64,000 nucleotides of DNA from Axinella damicornis (lineage: Eukaryota; Porifera; Demospongiae; Axinellida; Axinellidae): NCBI GenBank assembly GCA_963931865.1, contig OZ007514.1, positions 3,836,084 to 3,900,083 on the forward strand, written 5' to 3'. This document shows, piece after piece, positions 52,735 to 61,355 of this stretch (the stretch's first letter is position 1; each line of letters starts with the position of its first letter). The notes below the pieces were generated by a model. That model was not told the DNA's origin and did no database searches. It saw only the letters and a program-made list of their open reading frames with translations. Both the position numbers and the translations under genes were made by a program.

Positions 52735-54030
52735 ACACCGCATGCTTGTTCATACACTTTTAGTGTGACCGCACTACGGATTCCCACTTGCCTTATATAG
52801 TCAAGCAGAGTGCTGATTGTTATCGTAGTTGGACGCTCCTTCTCATTATGGCCTCCTGCCCAAATGCCTTCTCAATGTAAATTCACCCCCAAATGAGAAT
52901 ACCTATCGCTCTACTTTACAAGGTGTCCGGAATAGAGGTTTTTTTTACTGCACTCTGTGATGTGTGTATATTCCTGCAGGTATCATGATAGGTCATGTGA
53001 CTCCCGAGGCGTACGATGGCGGTCCCATTGCGCTGGTGCAGAATGGAGACATGATCACCATCGATGCAAAGAACAAGACCCTGGACCTTGTGAGCAGCTG
53101 CACACACACAGTCACAGTCACACAGACAATCCTATACAGTGAAACCTGCCTTAGCGATCATCTGAATAAGGCAGTCACCTGAATAAGGCGGTCACCTCTG
53201 CTTAAATTTGCGGTCAGTTTGGGAAAGTCCCGAAATTTGAGCCCACTTTACTGTTGTTCTATAGCGGTCACCTATATTCCAGCCACCTCTCTAATGAGGC
53301 CAAATATATTTGGCCTTCAAGTGACCACATTAGACTGTATGTTCCACTGACTGACACAAACGTGCACATCATGTTCCTCGGTTCGTCCCAAGTTATAGTA
53401 TGCAACAAAACCTGGAGAGGAACATGGGAATGAGGATACGCAATCATGCCATCGCATGTACGAATGCACAGAGCCATACTAGCCTCTTTCCCAGGCTCCC
53501 CCTGCGTGTGCAGCGATGAATATTTTTTGTCGTCAGGCACACACAGGGGAAGCTTGGGAATGAGGCTTGAAACATACTACATGGGTACAATAATGAGCTA
53601 ATAATGATGCAAAAAACATGCAAGACCCTTGCCTTGACCTTGTGAGCAGTTGGCACACACATTCACACACACACACCCACACAAGTGTCACAGTCACTGA
53701 CACACACACGCACACAAACAATCCTACTAACAGACATGCCATCAGCCATGCTGGCGGTAAAGCAATGAGCTAGTAAGTCCACCTGCCTTGCAGACTCAAA
53801 GAAGGTCTTCCTTTTAATTCTGTTACTGTTGTTTCTCAATATAACATTGGTGTGCTCGGAAAGGGTAAGCTCCCTTTCCACCATTTCTCTGCTAATTGCA
53901 GGAGCTTCCCCCTGAGGAGGTGAAGAGCAGGAGGACAGAGTTGACGTTGCCTTCAAGGCCAGTGGCGGGAGTCCTGGGGAAGTACCGGAGGATGGTCTCC
54001 GGTGCGCACACAGGCGCTGTCACACACTAG
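42659..54030 (+). CDS. ilvD: Dihydroxy-acid dehydratase (IlvD/Edd family), split by introns
   Basis: DHAD converts 2,3-dihydroxy acids to 2-oxo acids in valine, isoleucine and leucine synthesis, normally in mitochondria or plastids of eukaryotes. I place 24 exons: 42659-42703, 44517-44603, 44877-44915, 45073-45153, 45474-45513, 45708-45757, 45900-45983, 46060-46096, 46190-46227, 46329-46412, 46482-46569, 46646-46708, 47250-47386, 47816-47898, 49475-49559, 50002-50040, 50143-50262, 50863-50925, 51003-51074, 51180-51233, 51901-51950, 52132-52238, 52980-53089 and 53902-54030. The protein is about 590 aa, normal for the family. The three cluster cysteines fit: PCNNHF, GGCDKT and GSGSCGG. The Asp-Lys next to the second Cys are the usual metal ligand and carbamoyl-Lys. 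[11 protein letters not shown] and [14 protein letters not shown] mark the C-terminal domain. No stop or frameshift interrupts exons 3-24. The join of the first two exons is the weak point. No clear transit peptide is visible. Confidence 0.85.
42967..43061. mobile_element. TAGCCTCGTTCCCAGG hairpin repeat
   Basis: Left TAGCCTCGTTCCCAGGCCTCC, right GGAGGCCTGAGAACGAGGCTA. Inner arms CAGCTTTTGTC and GACAAAAGCTG also pair. Confidence 0.85.
44222..44250. repeat. TGTCTCGGCACTTCAGTGCCGAGACA palindrome region
   Basis: A 26-base hairpin with 11-12-base arms (TGTCTCGGCACT). Part of the arm recurs at 43436-43450. Probably belongs to the transposon fragment beside it. Confidence 0.6.
44254..44548 (+). 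pseudogene. TTF-type zinc-finger transposase (hAT/ZMYM1-like) fragment
   Basis: In three shifted frames the sequence reads like the N-terminal TTF-type zinc-finger region of hAT-related or ZMYM1-like proteins: [12 protein letters not shown] then [12 protein letters not shown], then WLHYDEE, then [12 protein letters not shown] and [12 protein letters not shown]. At least two frameshifts break it. It stops at a GTAAG directly beside DHAD exon 2. Family assignment is from memory of the motif order. Confidence 0.7.
44517..44603 (+). CDS. ilvD: DHAD exon 2 with altered 5' edge
   Basis: The conserved part [17 protein letters not shown] is at 44553-44603 with a GTAAGT donor. The unit 1 copy begins with GAGCGG after TGTACAG. 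In unit 2 that acceptor is gone, replaced by a transposase-like fragment ending about 44548. A TTTCAACAG acceptor at 44508-44516 would restore the frame by adding about 12 foreign residues. Alternatively translation could begin at the ATG at 44535. Confidence 0.5.
44877..45757 (+). CDS. ilvD: DHAD exons 3-6
   Basis: Exons 44877-44915 ([11 protein letters not shown]), 45073-45153 (with the PCNNHF cluster cysteine), 45474-45513 ([13 protein letters not shown]) and 45708-45757 ([14 protein letters not shown]). The third has two possible AG acceptors; only the one giving LGELIV stays open. Its GTCTGC donor is weak but shared with unit 1. The intron 45514-45707 is pyrimidine-rich. Confidence 0.78.
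45210..45334. mobile_element. TAGCCTCGTTCCCAGG hairpin repeat in DHAD intron
   Basis: TAGCCTCGTTCCCAGGCCC pairs with the reverse complement at 45316-45334. It lies in the intron between DHAD exons 4 and 5. The unit 1 copy of this intron (20654-20726) lacks it and is 73 bases long. Confidence 0.8.
45900..46708 (+). CDS. ilvD: DHAD exons 7-12
   Basis: Exons 45900-45983 ([17 protein letters not shown]), 46060-46096 (GGCDKT, second cluster cysteine), 46190-46227, 46329-46412 ([10 protein letters not shown]), 46482-46569 and 46646-46708. The last two meet at the [13 protein letters not shown] motif with the third cluster cysteine. Introns are 75-100 bp and all have GT-AG ends. Confidence 0.85.
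46908..47035. mobile_element. TAGCCTCGTTCCCAGG hairpin repeat in DHAD intron
   Basis: Ends TAGCCTCGTTCCCAGGC and GCCTGGGAACGAGGCTA are exact complements. An inner inverted pair (TGACCTTTGAACCCT) extends the stem. It lies inside an outer inverted repeat AGCAGGTCTCTTAGCT at 46861-46876 and 47078-47093. Confidence 0.85.
47250..47898 (+). CDS. ilvD: DHAD exons 13-14
   Basis: Exon 47250-47386 encodes [12 protein letters not shown] through HTRQIMTKK. Exon 47816-47898 encodes [18 protein letters not shown] and VLHLLALAH, the conserved GGSTN segment of the family. The second exon is the source of the pseudo-exons at 929 and 21745. Confidence 0.85.
47405..47646 (+). repeat. CTTGCAAG-rich array
   Basis: About a dozen CTTGCA occurrences, many in the 8-base palindrome CTTGCAAG, within 240 bases of the intron after DHAD exon 13. 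Spacing is irregular. Confidence 0.8.
47905..48235 (+). repeat. Degenerate GATACTGACA tandem repeat
   Basis: Units of about 60-75 bases built on TTGATACTGACACTAATGCA and CCTCCAGCACAGTTGATGC, five or so copies. Confidence 0.75.
48280..48739. mobile_element. TIR element with CATGGATAATAGAGC ends
   Basis: 35-base terminal inverted repeats (CATGGATAATAGAGCACAGG and on). ATATAAC flanks both ends (48273-48279 and 48740-48746), or eight bases if G is counted. Non-autonomous. The target size suits hAT-like elements. Confidence 0.85.
48828..49382. mobile_element. hAT-type element with CAGTGACGTAGCCA ends
   Basis: The left end CAGTGACGTAGCCA and right end TGGCTACGCCACTG are inverted repeats with one mismatch. 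CTGATGAC is duplicated exactly at 48820-48827 and 49383-49390. CAGTG ends with an 8-bp duplication are typical of hAT transposons. A truncated relative is at 58610-58839. Confidence 0.9.
49475..50262 (+). CDS. ilvD: DHAD exons 15-17
   Basis: Exons 49475-49559 ([19 protein letters not shown]), 50002-50040 ([13 protein letters not shown]) and 50143-50262 ([20 protein letters not shown] and on to NNQ). These match the central DHAD region. A polypurine stretch fills the intron 49560-50001. Confidence 0.84.
49560..49870 (+). repeat. Polypurine GGGAGGGA tract
   Basis: About 310 bases of nearly pure A/G with some GGGTGGG in the intron after DHAD exon 15. It could form triplex or G-quadruplex structures; inference only. 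Confidence 0.85.
50466..50551. mobile_element. TAGCCTCGGTCCGAGG hairpin repeat
   Basis: TAGCCTCGGTCC at the left pairs imperfectly with GGATCGAGGCTA-like sequence at the right; inner arms GAGGCCTCTGCCC and GGGCGGAGGCCT pair. Confidence 0.7.
50583..50645 (-). repeat. tRNA-like sequence, probably SINE-derived
   Basis: On the minus strand TGGCCGTGTGGTTAA fits a polymerase III A box and GGTTCAAGTCC fits a B box. Between them a five-pair stem TTCAA/TTGAA closes a seven-base loop CTGGTAA (GGT anticodon, Thr). The T stem pairs poorly and no good acceptor stem is seen, so a SINE or decayed tRNA is more likely than a working tRNA. Confidence 0.5.
50863..51233 (+). CDS. ilvD: DHAD exons 18-20
   Basis: Exons 50863-50925 ([20 protein letters not shown]), 51003-51074 ([14 protein letters not shown]) and 51180-51233 ([18 protein letters not shown]). 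The GTCGGC donor of the first is unusual but the frame is kept. The last 39 bases of the third exon reappear twice downstream. Confidence 0.82.
51234..51900. other. DHAD intron 20 with tandem array and poly-C/(CA)n
   Basis: The first 410 bases are the tandem array carrying the extra exon copies. 51826-51856 is poly-C followed by (CA)n to 51882, just before the acceptor of exon 21. Confidence 0.7.
51378..51644 (+). repeat. Two extra partial copies of DHAD exon 20 in a tandem array
   Basis: 39-base copies at 51378-51416 and 51606-51644 encode [13 protein letters not shown], each followed by the same GTCAGT donor and preceded by TATAG. Between them are repeats of a 45-base unit (TTATACAGTCGCTATATAGT and on). 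Both copies are phase 0, so inclusion would not break the frame. The acceptors lack a pyrimidine tract, so use is doubtful. Confidence 0.75.
51901..52238 (+). CDS. ilvD: DHAD exons 21-22
   Basis: Exon 51901-51950 gives [16 protein letters not shown]. Exon 52132-52238 gives SPGMPEML and later [12 protein letters not shown], whose Ser and Asp-Gly belong to the active site in the family. The intron contains a poly-C tract and a 70-base (CA)n. Confidence 0.85.
52010..52111 (+). repeat. Poly-C plus (CA)n
   Basis: Poly-C at 52010-52035, a short CTCCCATA spacer, then (CA)n to 52111, 20 bases before a DHAD acceptor. The same pairing occurs at 51826-51882 and 52698-52738. Confidence 0.9.
52239..52979. 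other. DHAD intron 22
   Basis: Hairpin repeat at 52504-52595 and poly-C/(CA)n at 52698-52738. No exon seen. Confidence 0.55.
52504..52595. mobile_element. TAGCCTTGTTCCCAGG hairpin repeat
   Basis: TAGCCTTGTTCCCAGGCTCCC pairs with the right end GGGAGCCTGGGAACAAGGCTA; inner CGTCCCCACG segments extend the pairing. Confidence 0.85.
52980..54030 (+). CDS. ilvD: DHAD exons 23-24 and stop
   Basis: Exon 52980-53089 encodes [19 protein letters not shown] and a GDMITID stretch. Exon 53902-54030 encodes [11 protein letters not shown] through [17 protein letters not shown] and the TAG at 54028-54030. The end resembles the normal DHAD C-terminus. Confidence 0.85.
53090..53901. other. DHAD intron 23
   Basis: Hairpin repeat at 53480-53568 and GAATAAGGCGGTCACCT-type short repeats at 53160-53340. 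Nothing coding seen. Confidence 0.55.
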
Positions 54031-54106
54031 GTTCAGGTGTACACAGGCGCTGTCACACACTAGGTTCAGGTTTATACATGTAGTTGTAAACTATCCTGGT
54101 CCTTTG

Positions 54107-54309
54107 TAGCCTCGTTCCCAGGCCTTCTCACCCCAGTGTTTGTCACTTGCAGTACTAACACGGGGGAATATTACAGTTTGCAATGATGATATACAATACC
54201 CTATGAAATCATGGGGTAGTCACAAATGGTAGCTTCCAGGTCACTTTTCCTTTCTCCCCCCGCGTTAGTACTGCAAGAGACGGGGTGAGAAGGCCTGGGA
54301 ATGAGGCTA
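54107..54309. mobile_element. TAGCCTCGTTCCCAGG hairpin repeat, long form
   Basis: TAGCCTCGTTCCCAGGCCTTC pairs with the right end GAAGGCCTGGGAATGAGGCTA about 200 bases away. The interior contains a fragment matching 22010-22045. The unit 0 counterpart is 2321-2430. Confidence 0.8.
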
Positions 54310-56469
54310 GGTACTCTGCCATTCAGATGTAGTGGGATGCAGACTTGTAATATTCACTTGTGGTCTGGTCTACAAATGCCCTTTGCCCTTTGGTTGTTTT
54401 AGCAACCACTTAAAGTACTTGATAAGGTGTGGCCTATAATGAGAGTAAAGCATACCACAGGATCACTAGCTCTGACAAGGCTGCAATAAAGTACTGAGGC
54501 TTGCAACCATGGCAACAGCATGGGAGAGGGTGGGTGGGTTGACAACCCCTCAGTCTGCAACTCCTGGTGAAGGTACTGACACAATGAGGACACTAGGTAT
54601 AGATATAGCATGGCAGCTGGTGCTGTGTGGCTTATACAGAGGTATGTTTTGTGCCGAACATTTTGGAAGCCATTTCCTACCAATTGTGGCACATTTTGAT
54701 GTGCCAATATTGGAATGAAACCAAAATTAGCACTTGTGTTCTCTGCATGGGGTGACTGATGTGCTATTTCTACCAAAAATGGACAAACGAACCAAAATTG
54801 GTATAGGAAACAGACTTGAAAGGGAGCATTGCACTAGGTATATGAATGAGATATTATAAGGCTGGGGATTGTGCCATTGTGGTCAGCATACAAAGAGCTT
54901 TCAAATGATGTCCTTAAAATGGTTTTTAATGTCAGTCCCAATTTTGTCAAAAATTGCAGTCGGCCAAAGGCTATAATCCATGGTTTTTCGCGATTTTGGG
55001 TCAAAATTCAACCAACAGCAAAACGGATATCATTGGAATGCCCAATTCATGCTGATCGCAATGGTGCAAATCCCAGCTTCATATCTCCTTCCATGCCCAC
55101 GATACCTAGCATATTAGTCTGCTATAGCTGTACGCCTATAGCATCGTTCCCAGGCCTTGTAGTATGCCACCTGGTTTTGATCACTTACAGTATTTTTGCA
55201 TACTGTAAGCCATCAAAACCTGGAGGTTTAGAAGGCCTGGGGACGAGGCCCCAGGATGCCCTCCACAACAAGTGGCAGTGTACATGCAGCAAACAAGACA
55301 AGACACGATCCTTGCTGGCTTCACTGTGTATCCTTGGTGTGATGTCACTCACCAGGAGTGCTGGTTAATTGATCTGTCATAATGGGTAGAAATGGTTTTC
55401 AAATGTGCCAGTTTTGGCATGTGAACACAGTACCTGCTTATGCAGTATCGAACCAGAGGGGCACAGCCTCGAGGGTGAGGGGCTGTATCAGTTATACAGC
55501 ACTTGACTGCCATGCTATATGTATTCTATATCCCCCGCGGGTGTGGGCGTATGTGCATCGCTATAGCGACACTAGCTGCATCTGTCAACACACGTCCTAG
55601 CGCTTCATGGTGACCAACTCCACTGGTGCGTTTCATGTCCCAAGGGCAGTGCTATACAGTCCCTCCTAGCAGGTGCTGTAGAGATTTATAATCATTGCAA
55701 AACTTAGCAAGAGGTTGACATTGGAATATTATAATTATGCTCTCTCTCTTCTCTCTCTCACACACACGTACTATCCAATGTATCCATGCTAGGCTTGAGC
55801 TGTCATTGTCTACTAATTGTAGATCATCTACTGTGTGGCAGCCCAGGGGGAAGATCGATCGACTCCCTATTCCCTCTCACTCTCTCTCCCCTTCCTCTGC
55901 TCTTTAGCTCCCACTTACACGCTACCTCCCCCTCCCTCCTCCCCTTCTCCCTCCCCCTCTGCTTCCCTTCCTCTATTCCTCTTACCCCCCTCCTCTCTTC
56001 TCCTCCCCCCTTCAACTATTGACCATCTTCCTTGCCTCCCCCCTCCCCCACATGCACACCCACACATCACAGTATGATTCCAATGTTCTGAAGAGGAACA
56101 CACAATGGTGGTGGAGTTTGTCATGGAGAGAGATTCAAAGGTATGTTGTCACCCACTGAAGTGTGTTCCCAACTAGTAGCCATGGTGGATTGATTATTCC
56201 TGCTTAAGACCAAATTAGTAGAGTTTGCGAATTGTTTGTGTACTAAATTAATGAGCCTAAGAAGTCAACCAGACGAATGAAGTCCCCACTACTCAATTTG
56301 AGCAAAGTGTCTGCCCCCTATCTAAGTACACTACACCACGCTTGTGCCCCCAACTCTGACTCTGAATGTTGATAGTGCAAGTCCCTACATACTCCCACTA
56401 GAGTTGAATAATCAGTCCTGTCCTTGCCACAGGGTTCCTCTCCTCCCCTTCCACCTGTCACCAACTACT

Positions 56470-57225
56470 AATAAAAAGATACATCTAATCTAGCGGTAGA
56501 AATTCAATTCCTGGAATTTCCACTAATCCAATTAAGCCCTAATTATTTTCTGTGTACCAGATACAAGGAAATGTACTTATCAAAACAAACACAGTTCCAA
56601 GTACACATTTACAAAATACGCTATTCACAGTCAGTCTGAGTCCTCGAAATGCAGTGCAGTGCTTGGGGTGGGCAGTTGAGGACTATTTCCTGGAATACAA
56701 CATTCCTTGGTCACCAATGAGTTCTCTCGAAATTCAGCGCTTGGCACCATAGTTGATGATGCCCATTTCTTGGAATTACTATAGCCATGCAGCAGAAATG
56801 CAGCATGTGGCATGGGCAGTGGGTGTCCATTTCCTGGAATAGTGTAGTCACAACAGTCACAAACGCTGAATGCCAGAATGCCAGTTCGTGGCAGTGGCAG
56901 TTGATGTCCACGTTCCTGGAATAACAGCCACAACCCGCTCCAAATGCAGTGCATGGCAATGATGGCATGGCAGTAGATGCCCAGTTCCTGGAATAGTGCA
57001 GCTACAACAGTCACAAACGGATGGCAGTTCGATGCCTATTTCCTGGAATAACAGCGGTCACAAACGATTTCTCTCCAAACGCAGCGCGACAATTTCTATC
57101 TATTACAACGGTCCATCCAATCTAGCGATACAAATCATTTCCTGGAATTTCTACGACTCCAATCTTACGGTAGTGAATTTTGAAACTATTTGTTTGTATA
57201 CCGTTTTATTACCATAAATACGGTA
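56470..57225. repeat. Insertion carrying TTCCTGGAA array
   Basis: Absent from unit 0, where CACCAGCTAGTTGTGTAG is continuous (near 5840-5858). It holds about eight TTCCTGGAAT palindromes or one-base variants, spaced roughly 60-110 bases, in degenerate repeat units containing CACAACAGTCACAAACG. Ends carry related CTAATCTAGCGGTA and CCAATCTAGCGATA sequences. Confidence 0.75.
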
Positions 57226-57439
57226 GTTGTGTAGCTTAGGATAGACACGTGACTGGCAGCAGCTGCCTGTGTCATGATCACACCACCTGCTCAACAGTGG
57301 TACCTCGTCTGCCACTCACATGCTGTGTTTCAAATGTACACAGCTCTGCCTACCAAACTAAGGGATGTATGTATCAGGTGTTGAAAAGCACACCAGGCTC
57401 TGCGTTCTAGCTAGTGCAGTTGTGTAATCGATTCAGGGG

Positions 57440-57712
57440 AACTCACTTTCCATCCCTTCTCCCTTCCCTCCTCTGTCTGTCTGTTCTCGATCCCCTTCCC
57501 CGTCTCCTCCATTCTCCATCACCCCTCTCCTCCCTCTCCATCCCCCCCCCCCCCCTCCCCTTCCTTACTCCCATACCTTCTCTACTCCCTCCCATCTCCC
57601 CTCCTCTCACTCCTCTCCCATTCCCCCTCACACCTCTCCCTGCTCCTCCTCTCACTCCTCTCCCATTCCCCCTCACACCTCTCCCTGCTCCTCCTCTCTC
57701 TTTCCCTCCAGT
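57440..57712 (+). repeat. Polypyrimidine tract
   Basis: C/T-rich with a duplicated 46-base unit (CTCACTCCTCTCCCATTCCC and on) at about 57605-57690. The counterpart 6090-6195 is much shorter. Confidence 0.8.
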
Positions 57713-58018
57713 ATATCATAATGCACACATGTGGACTGATACACAAGGCACCGGTTTCACCATGGAGGTTGACTGAACAATTGCAGTGTTCAAGAAAAGA
57801 ATACAAAGCTGTTGAGGAGGGTGTTAGTCAGAAAGTGCATTTCTCCATCCACAGAAACAACTTCAAACAAGTCAAATCTGCATGTACAATGACATTATTA
57901 CCACCTTTGTTGCATTCATTACCAAATCTGGTACAAATCTTGACGTGAACCAAACTCTCTCGGTGCACACCACATAACAAATTTCCAAAACCTATGTGCT
58001 TTTGTATGTGTGGCTTAG

Positions 58019-58036
58019 TGTGTGTGTGTGTGTGTT

Positions 58037-58102
<66 letters not shown>

Positions 58103-58160
58103 CGTGCGTGTGTGTGTGTGCGTGTGTGCGTGTGTGTGCGTGCGTGTGCGTGTGTGTGTC
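58019..58160 (+). repeat. (GT)n microsatellite
   Basis: About 140 bases of GT/GC dinucleotides. Frames through it are artefacts. Confidence 0.95.
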
Positions 58161-58342
58161 TGTGTTGGGGGGCATGCATTATGTTGTCCCTGTCATATTA
58201 CCAGCGATCACTTCCAAAAATTAATGTTTAGCTGAAGATCACTAAGCCAAGACTAGTACCAGGCTATGCAGCCTGCATAACATTATTATGTGATTGTACT
58301 GTACATTTTGAGCAATATAGAGTATGTACTATAGGCCTGTTG

Positions 58343-58542
58343 NNNNNNNNNNNNNNNNNNNNNNNNNNNNNNNNNNNNNNNNNNNNNNNNNNNNNNNNNN
58401 NNNNNNNNNNNNNNNNNNNNNNNNNNNNNNNNNNNNNNNNNNNNNNNNNNNNNNNNNNNNNNNNNNNNNNNNNNNNNNNNNNNNNNNNNNNNNNNNNNNN
58501 NNNNNNNNNNNNNNNNNNNNNNNNNNNNNNNNNNNNNNNNNN
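58343..58542. other. Assembly gap, 200 N
   Basis: Exactly 200 unknown bases, a conventional spacer length, followed closely by a 44-base poly-C (58566-58609). Sequence and true size are unknown; a Roc-death exon of unit 3 could be hidden here. Confidence 1.
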
Positions 58543-58564
58543 TACAGGTGCTCCAACGGTTCAG

Positions 58565-58609
<45 letters not shown>

Positions 58610-58839
58610 TTCACTGGACAAAACGTCTCTCTGCAGCATCGATCCTCGTACATATGGAACTTGAAGTGCAAAGCACGAAGGTGCCACGAGAGCCCATCCT
58701 GATAACTGAAAAGTTAAGGCGAAAAAATTTATCCGCGCTTTGCGCGGACTGATCAGCACTCCACGCCTCTATGCACTACCTTCAGCAGCATGCATAAACA
58801 GTGCCCTACCAATTCAATATTCCTGGCTACGCCACTGGT
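58610..58839. mobile_element. Truncated hAT-type element
   Basis: Matches 49155-49382 including the right end GGCTACGCCACTG. The left part is lost in poly-C and the gap. Confidence 0.8.
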
Positions 58840-60244
58840 CAAACTCATTAACAGTAGCTTCAGAGGCACACAGGTACTGTTGTAGACACACCCATTACGT
58901 ATGCCATTACCCATGCTGTAATATGGGCTATCCATTCAATGCTTCCCACTGTACCGATACCAAAAATAAGCTTCCGGTTCCAATTCCAAGATTTCAAGGC
59001 TATAACCTACCAATAATAAGATGGTCCGATACTATAGTTTTAAGCCAATAGGTATTTGATGATATTGAAAATGGGCTTGCTGTCTTTCTTCCTCAGCGGC
59101 CACTAATGCAAATGTGCAGTATTGAAGGATTTTGGTGTGTTCTCACCCCTAGGAATCCTTTCGCTACAAAAATCTTGCGAAGCACTTTGGACTGTCATCA
59201 TCACAGATACTGAATTGTGCCCAAATCACTCTTTTGTTGTTTTTAAAGAGCCATTCAGCTACGTTAAAAAAAACAGCCTAGCTAGCTCAGGTGCTGTGTC
59301 ACATGACTACCAGCTGCCTAGTGATCAATCAATCTGATACTGATAATGCACCAATGCCGATCAAGAATTGGTATCGGTACAGCCTTACCACAGAGGTGTA
59401 GGAATACCCTCCGAACCTCAAATGCCTCAACCCTCCAGAATGGCTCGGGGAAGCAATCGAGGAGCAGCAGCTGAAGCGGACGCAATCTGGGAACAGCAGC
59501 TGAAGCGGATGCAATCAAGGGACAGCATCTCTGCACAGAGAGCTGCCCGGCACCAGATTGCTCACGCATAGGCGAATGAGGGGGAAGTAGCTGAGCGAGC
59601 GAAACGAGCGAAGCTACTTGTAATACCTATCCATTAACAGAACTACAAATACATTTGCCCAAAAAGCGCAACTATACCCAGATACATGAATATTGTAACT
59701 TAAAATTCCAACAACACAATCATAGAGTCGGTAGACTATATATGTAGGGATACGACGTACATGCAATACATGCCAATACAAAACAATCCCTCAAAATCTC
59801 AAAAATGGCAAACTTGTAAGCCTATATAACAACATACCAGCCATTATGGTTTTCATGTCCAACAAGACTCCCAGCGTCGCGAAAAACCGTCGTGAAAGTA
59901 CCAAACCAGGCACTCGCTAAACGGGCAAATTGTTTCTTTCTTCTTCTTCTTCTTTCTTCAGACAACTTAGCTCAACGTTGCCTTAATCTCTCACGATGGT
60001 TTTCACACAAAACAGCAGCATTTCCAGCTGAGCAGTGCAACGACCCATCGCTTTTTCGCATCTTCACCACGCGGCTGCAGCTGCCCACTCAATAACTATG
60101 GCTTCGTTTGTCACACCATTTTTACGTTTGTACGCATGCGCATATACGATCACTTAGCAACGGTACGTAGCAAATTATTACTCAAGACCGCTGAATTAGA
60201 AGTGCCTTGCCGTTGTCGAGGTAGACTAGACTGAGGTAAATTCT

Positions 60245-61355
60245 AAGTAGAGTAAATGATCAATTATCGGCCGCCATGTATAATCAGACACTCCCACACG
60301 GAGACGAAATAATGCAGAAACTCGGAAATACCACAGAAATGTAGCATGGGCACAGGTTAGCTGGCACTCCAAAAATGGCACCCAACCATCATTTCCTGTT
60401 CGCACTAAGGGCAATGCAAGTGACTGTCTGATAATATCAAAGATCAGACAGGGAGCATGTATTTCCAGACACCATTTCCTGTTCCTTCCCTGAAGTAGCT
60501 TTCAGCGAAATTCCTGCACCACTGGAAAGGCCTAAGTTCCTTCTGTTCCAGGCCTGATTTTTGTCACCATAACTGCTTTGGTCATTGAGGGACGTGGACA
60601 AATTTTGACAATGGTCTTTCCCCCTCTAACAAAATAGTGGATTTTGCCTTTTATTAGCTTTAACGTCACCCAATATACAGAAGGCCTATGCTGTTCGGAT
60701 CATAAGAATCTACAGGTCCTCAGCAACACACTGGTACAAGTTTGGTGTTCATACGTTGTGTTGTTCCGGAGATAGAGCTGTTTTCCCTATTTTCCCCAAT
60801 GAAAACAGTTCCATCTCAAGAAAAGCTGTTTTCTATAGGGAAAACAGCTCTATCTCAGGAACATATGAACACCAAACTTGTACCAGTGTGTTGCTTAGGA
60901 CCTGTAGATTCTTATGATCCTCATATCATAGGCCTTCTGTATATTGGGTGACCTTAAAGCTAATTAAAAGCAAAATCCACTATTTTGTTAGAGAGGGAAA
61001 GACCATTGTGAAATTTGTCCACGCCCCTCAGTGACCAAAGCAGTTATGGTGACAAAAATCAGGCCTGGAACAGAAGGATCTTAGGCCTTTCTGGTGGTGC
61101 AGGAATTTCGCTGAAAGCTGCTTCAGGGGAAGTTGTGTCTGGAAATACATGCGCCCTGTCTGATCTTTGATATTATCAGACAGTCACTTGCATTGCCCTT
61201 AGTGCGAACAGGAAATGATGGTTGGGTGCCATTTTTGGAGTGCCAGCTAACCTGTGCCCATGGTACATTTCTGTGGTATTTCTGCATTGTTTCGTCTCCG
61301 TGTGGGAGTGTCTGATTATACATGGCGGCCGATAACTGATCATTTACTCTATACT
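60245..61355. mobile_element. 1.1-kb foldback element with arms over 500 bases
   Basis: The left arm 60245-60789 and right arm 60836-61355 are near-perfect inverted copies around a 46-base loop. The outer ends are GAGTAAATGATCAATTATC and its complement. The related locus at 4245 lacks it (GAGGTAAATTCT continues directly). No coding capacity seen. Confidence 0.88.

Larger units (their letters stand above)
54107..57930 (+). repeat. Segmental duplication: 3' flank of DHAD, unit 2 copy
   Basis: This begins 77 bases after the DHAD stop and matches 2321-6450. Parts also match 22440-23290 of unit 1 (the CTTTGCCCTTTGGTTG block and the AGAGGAACACACAATGG block). It shows that the duplicated unit extends well past the DHAD gene. 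No coding exon recognised. Confidence 0.8.

Noticed and set aside
42659..54030. DHAD as bacterial contamination in the assembly
   Set aside because: More than twenty GT-AG introns, eukaryotic transposons inside them and decayed copies in the same scaffold exclude it.
58022..58235. Cys/Val-rich open frames
   Set aside because: They are direct readings of a (GT)n microsatellite.
58324..58759. Frames spanning the N gap
   Set aside because: Unknown bases cannot support an open frame; the rest is poly-C and transposon remnant.
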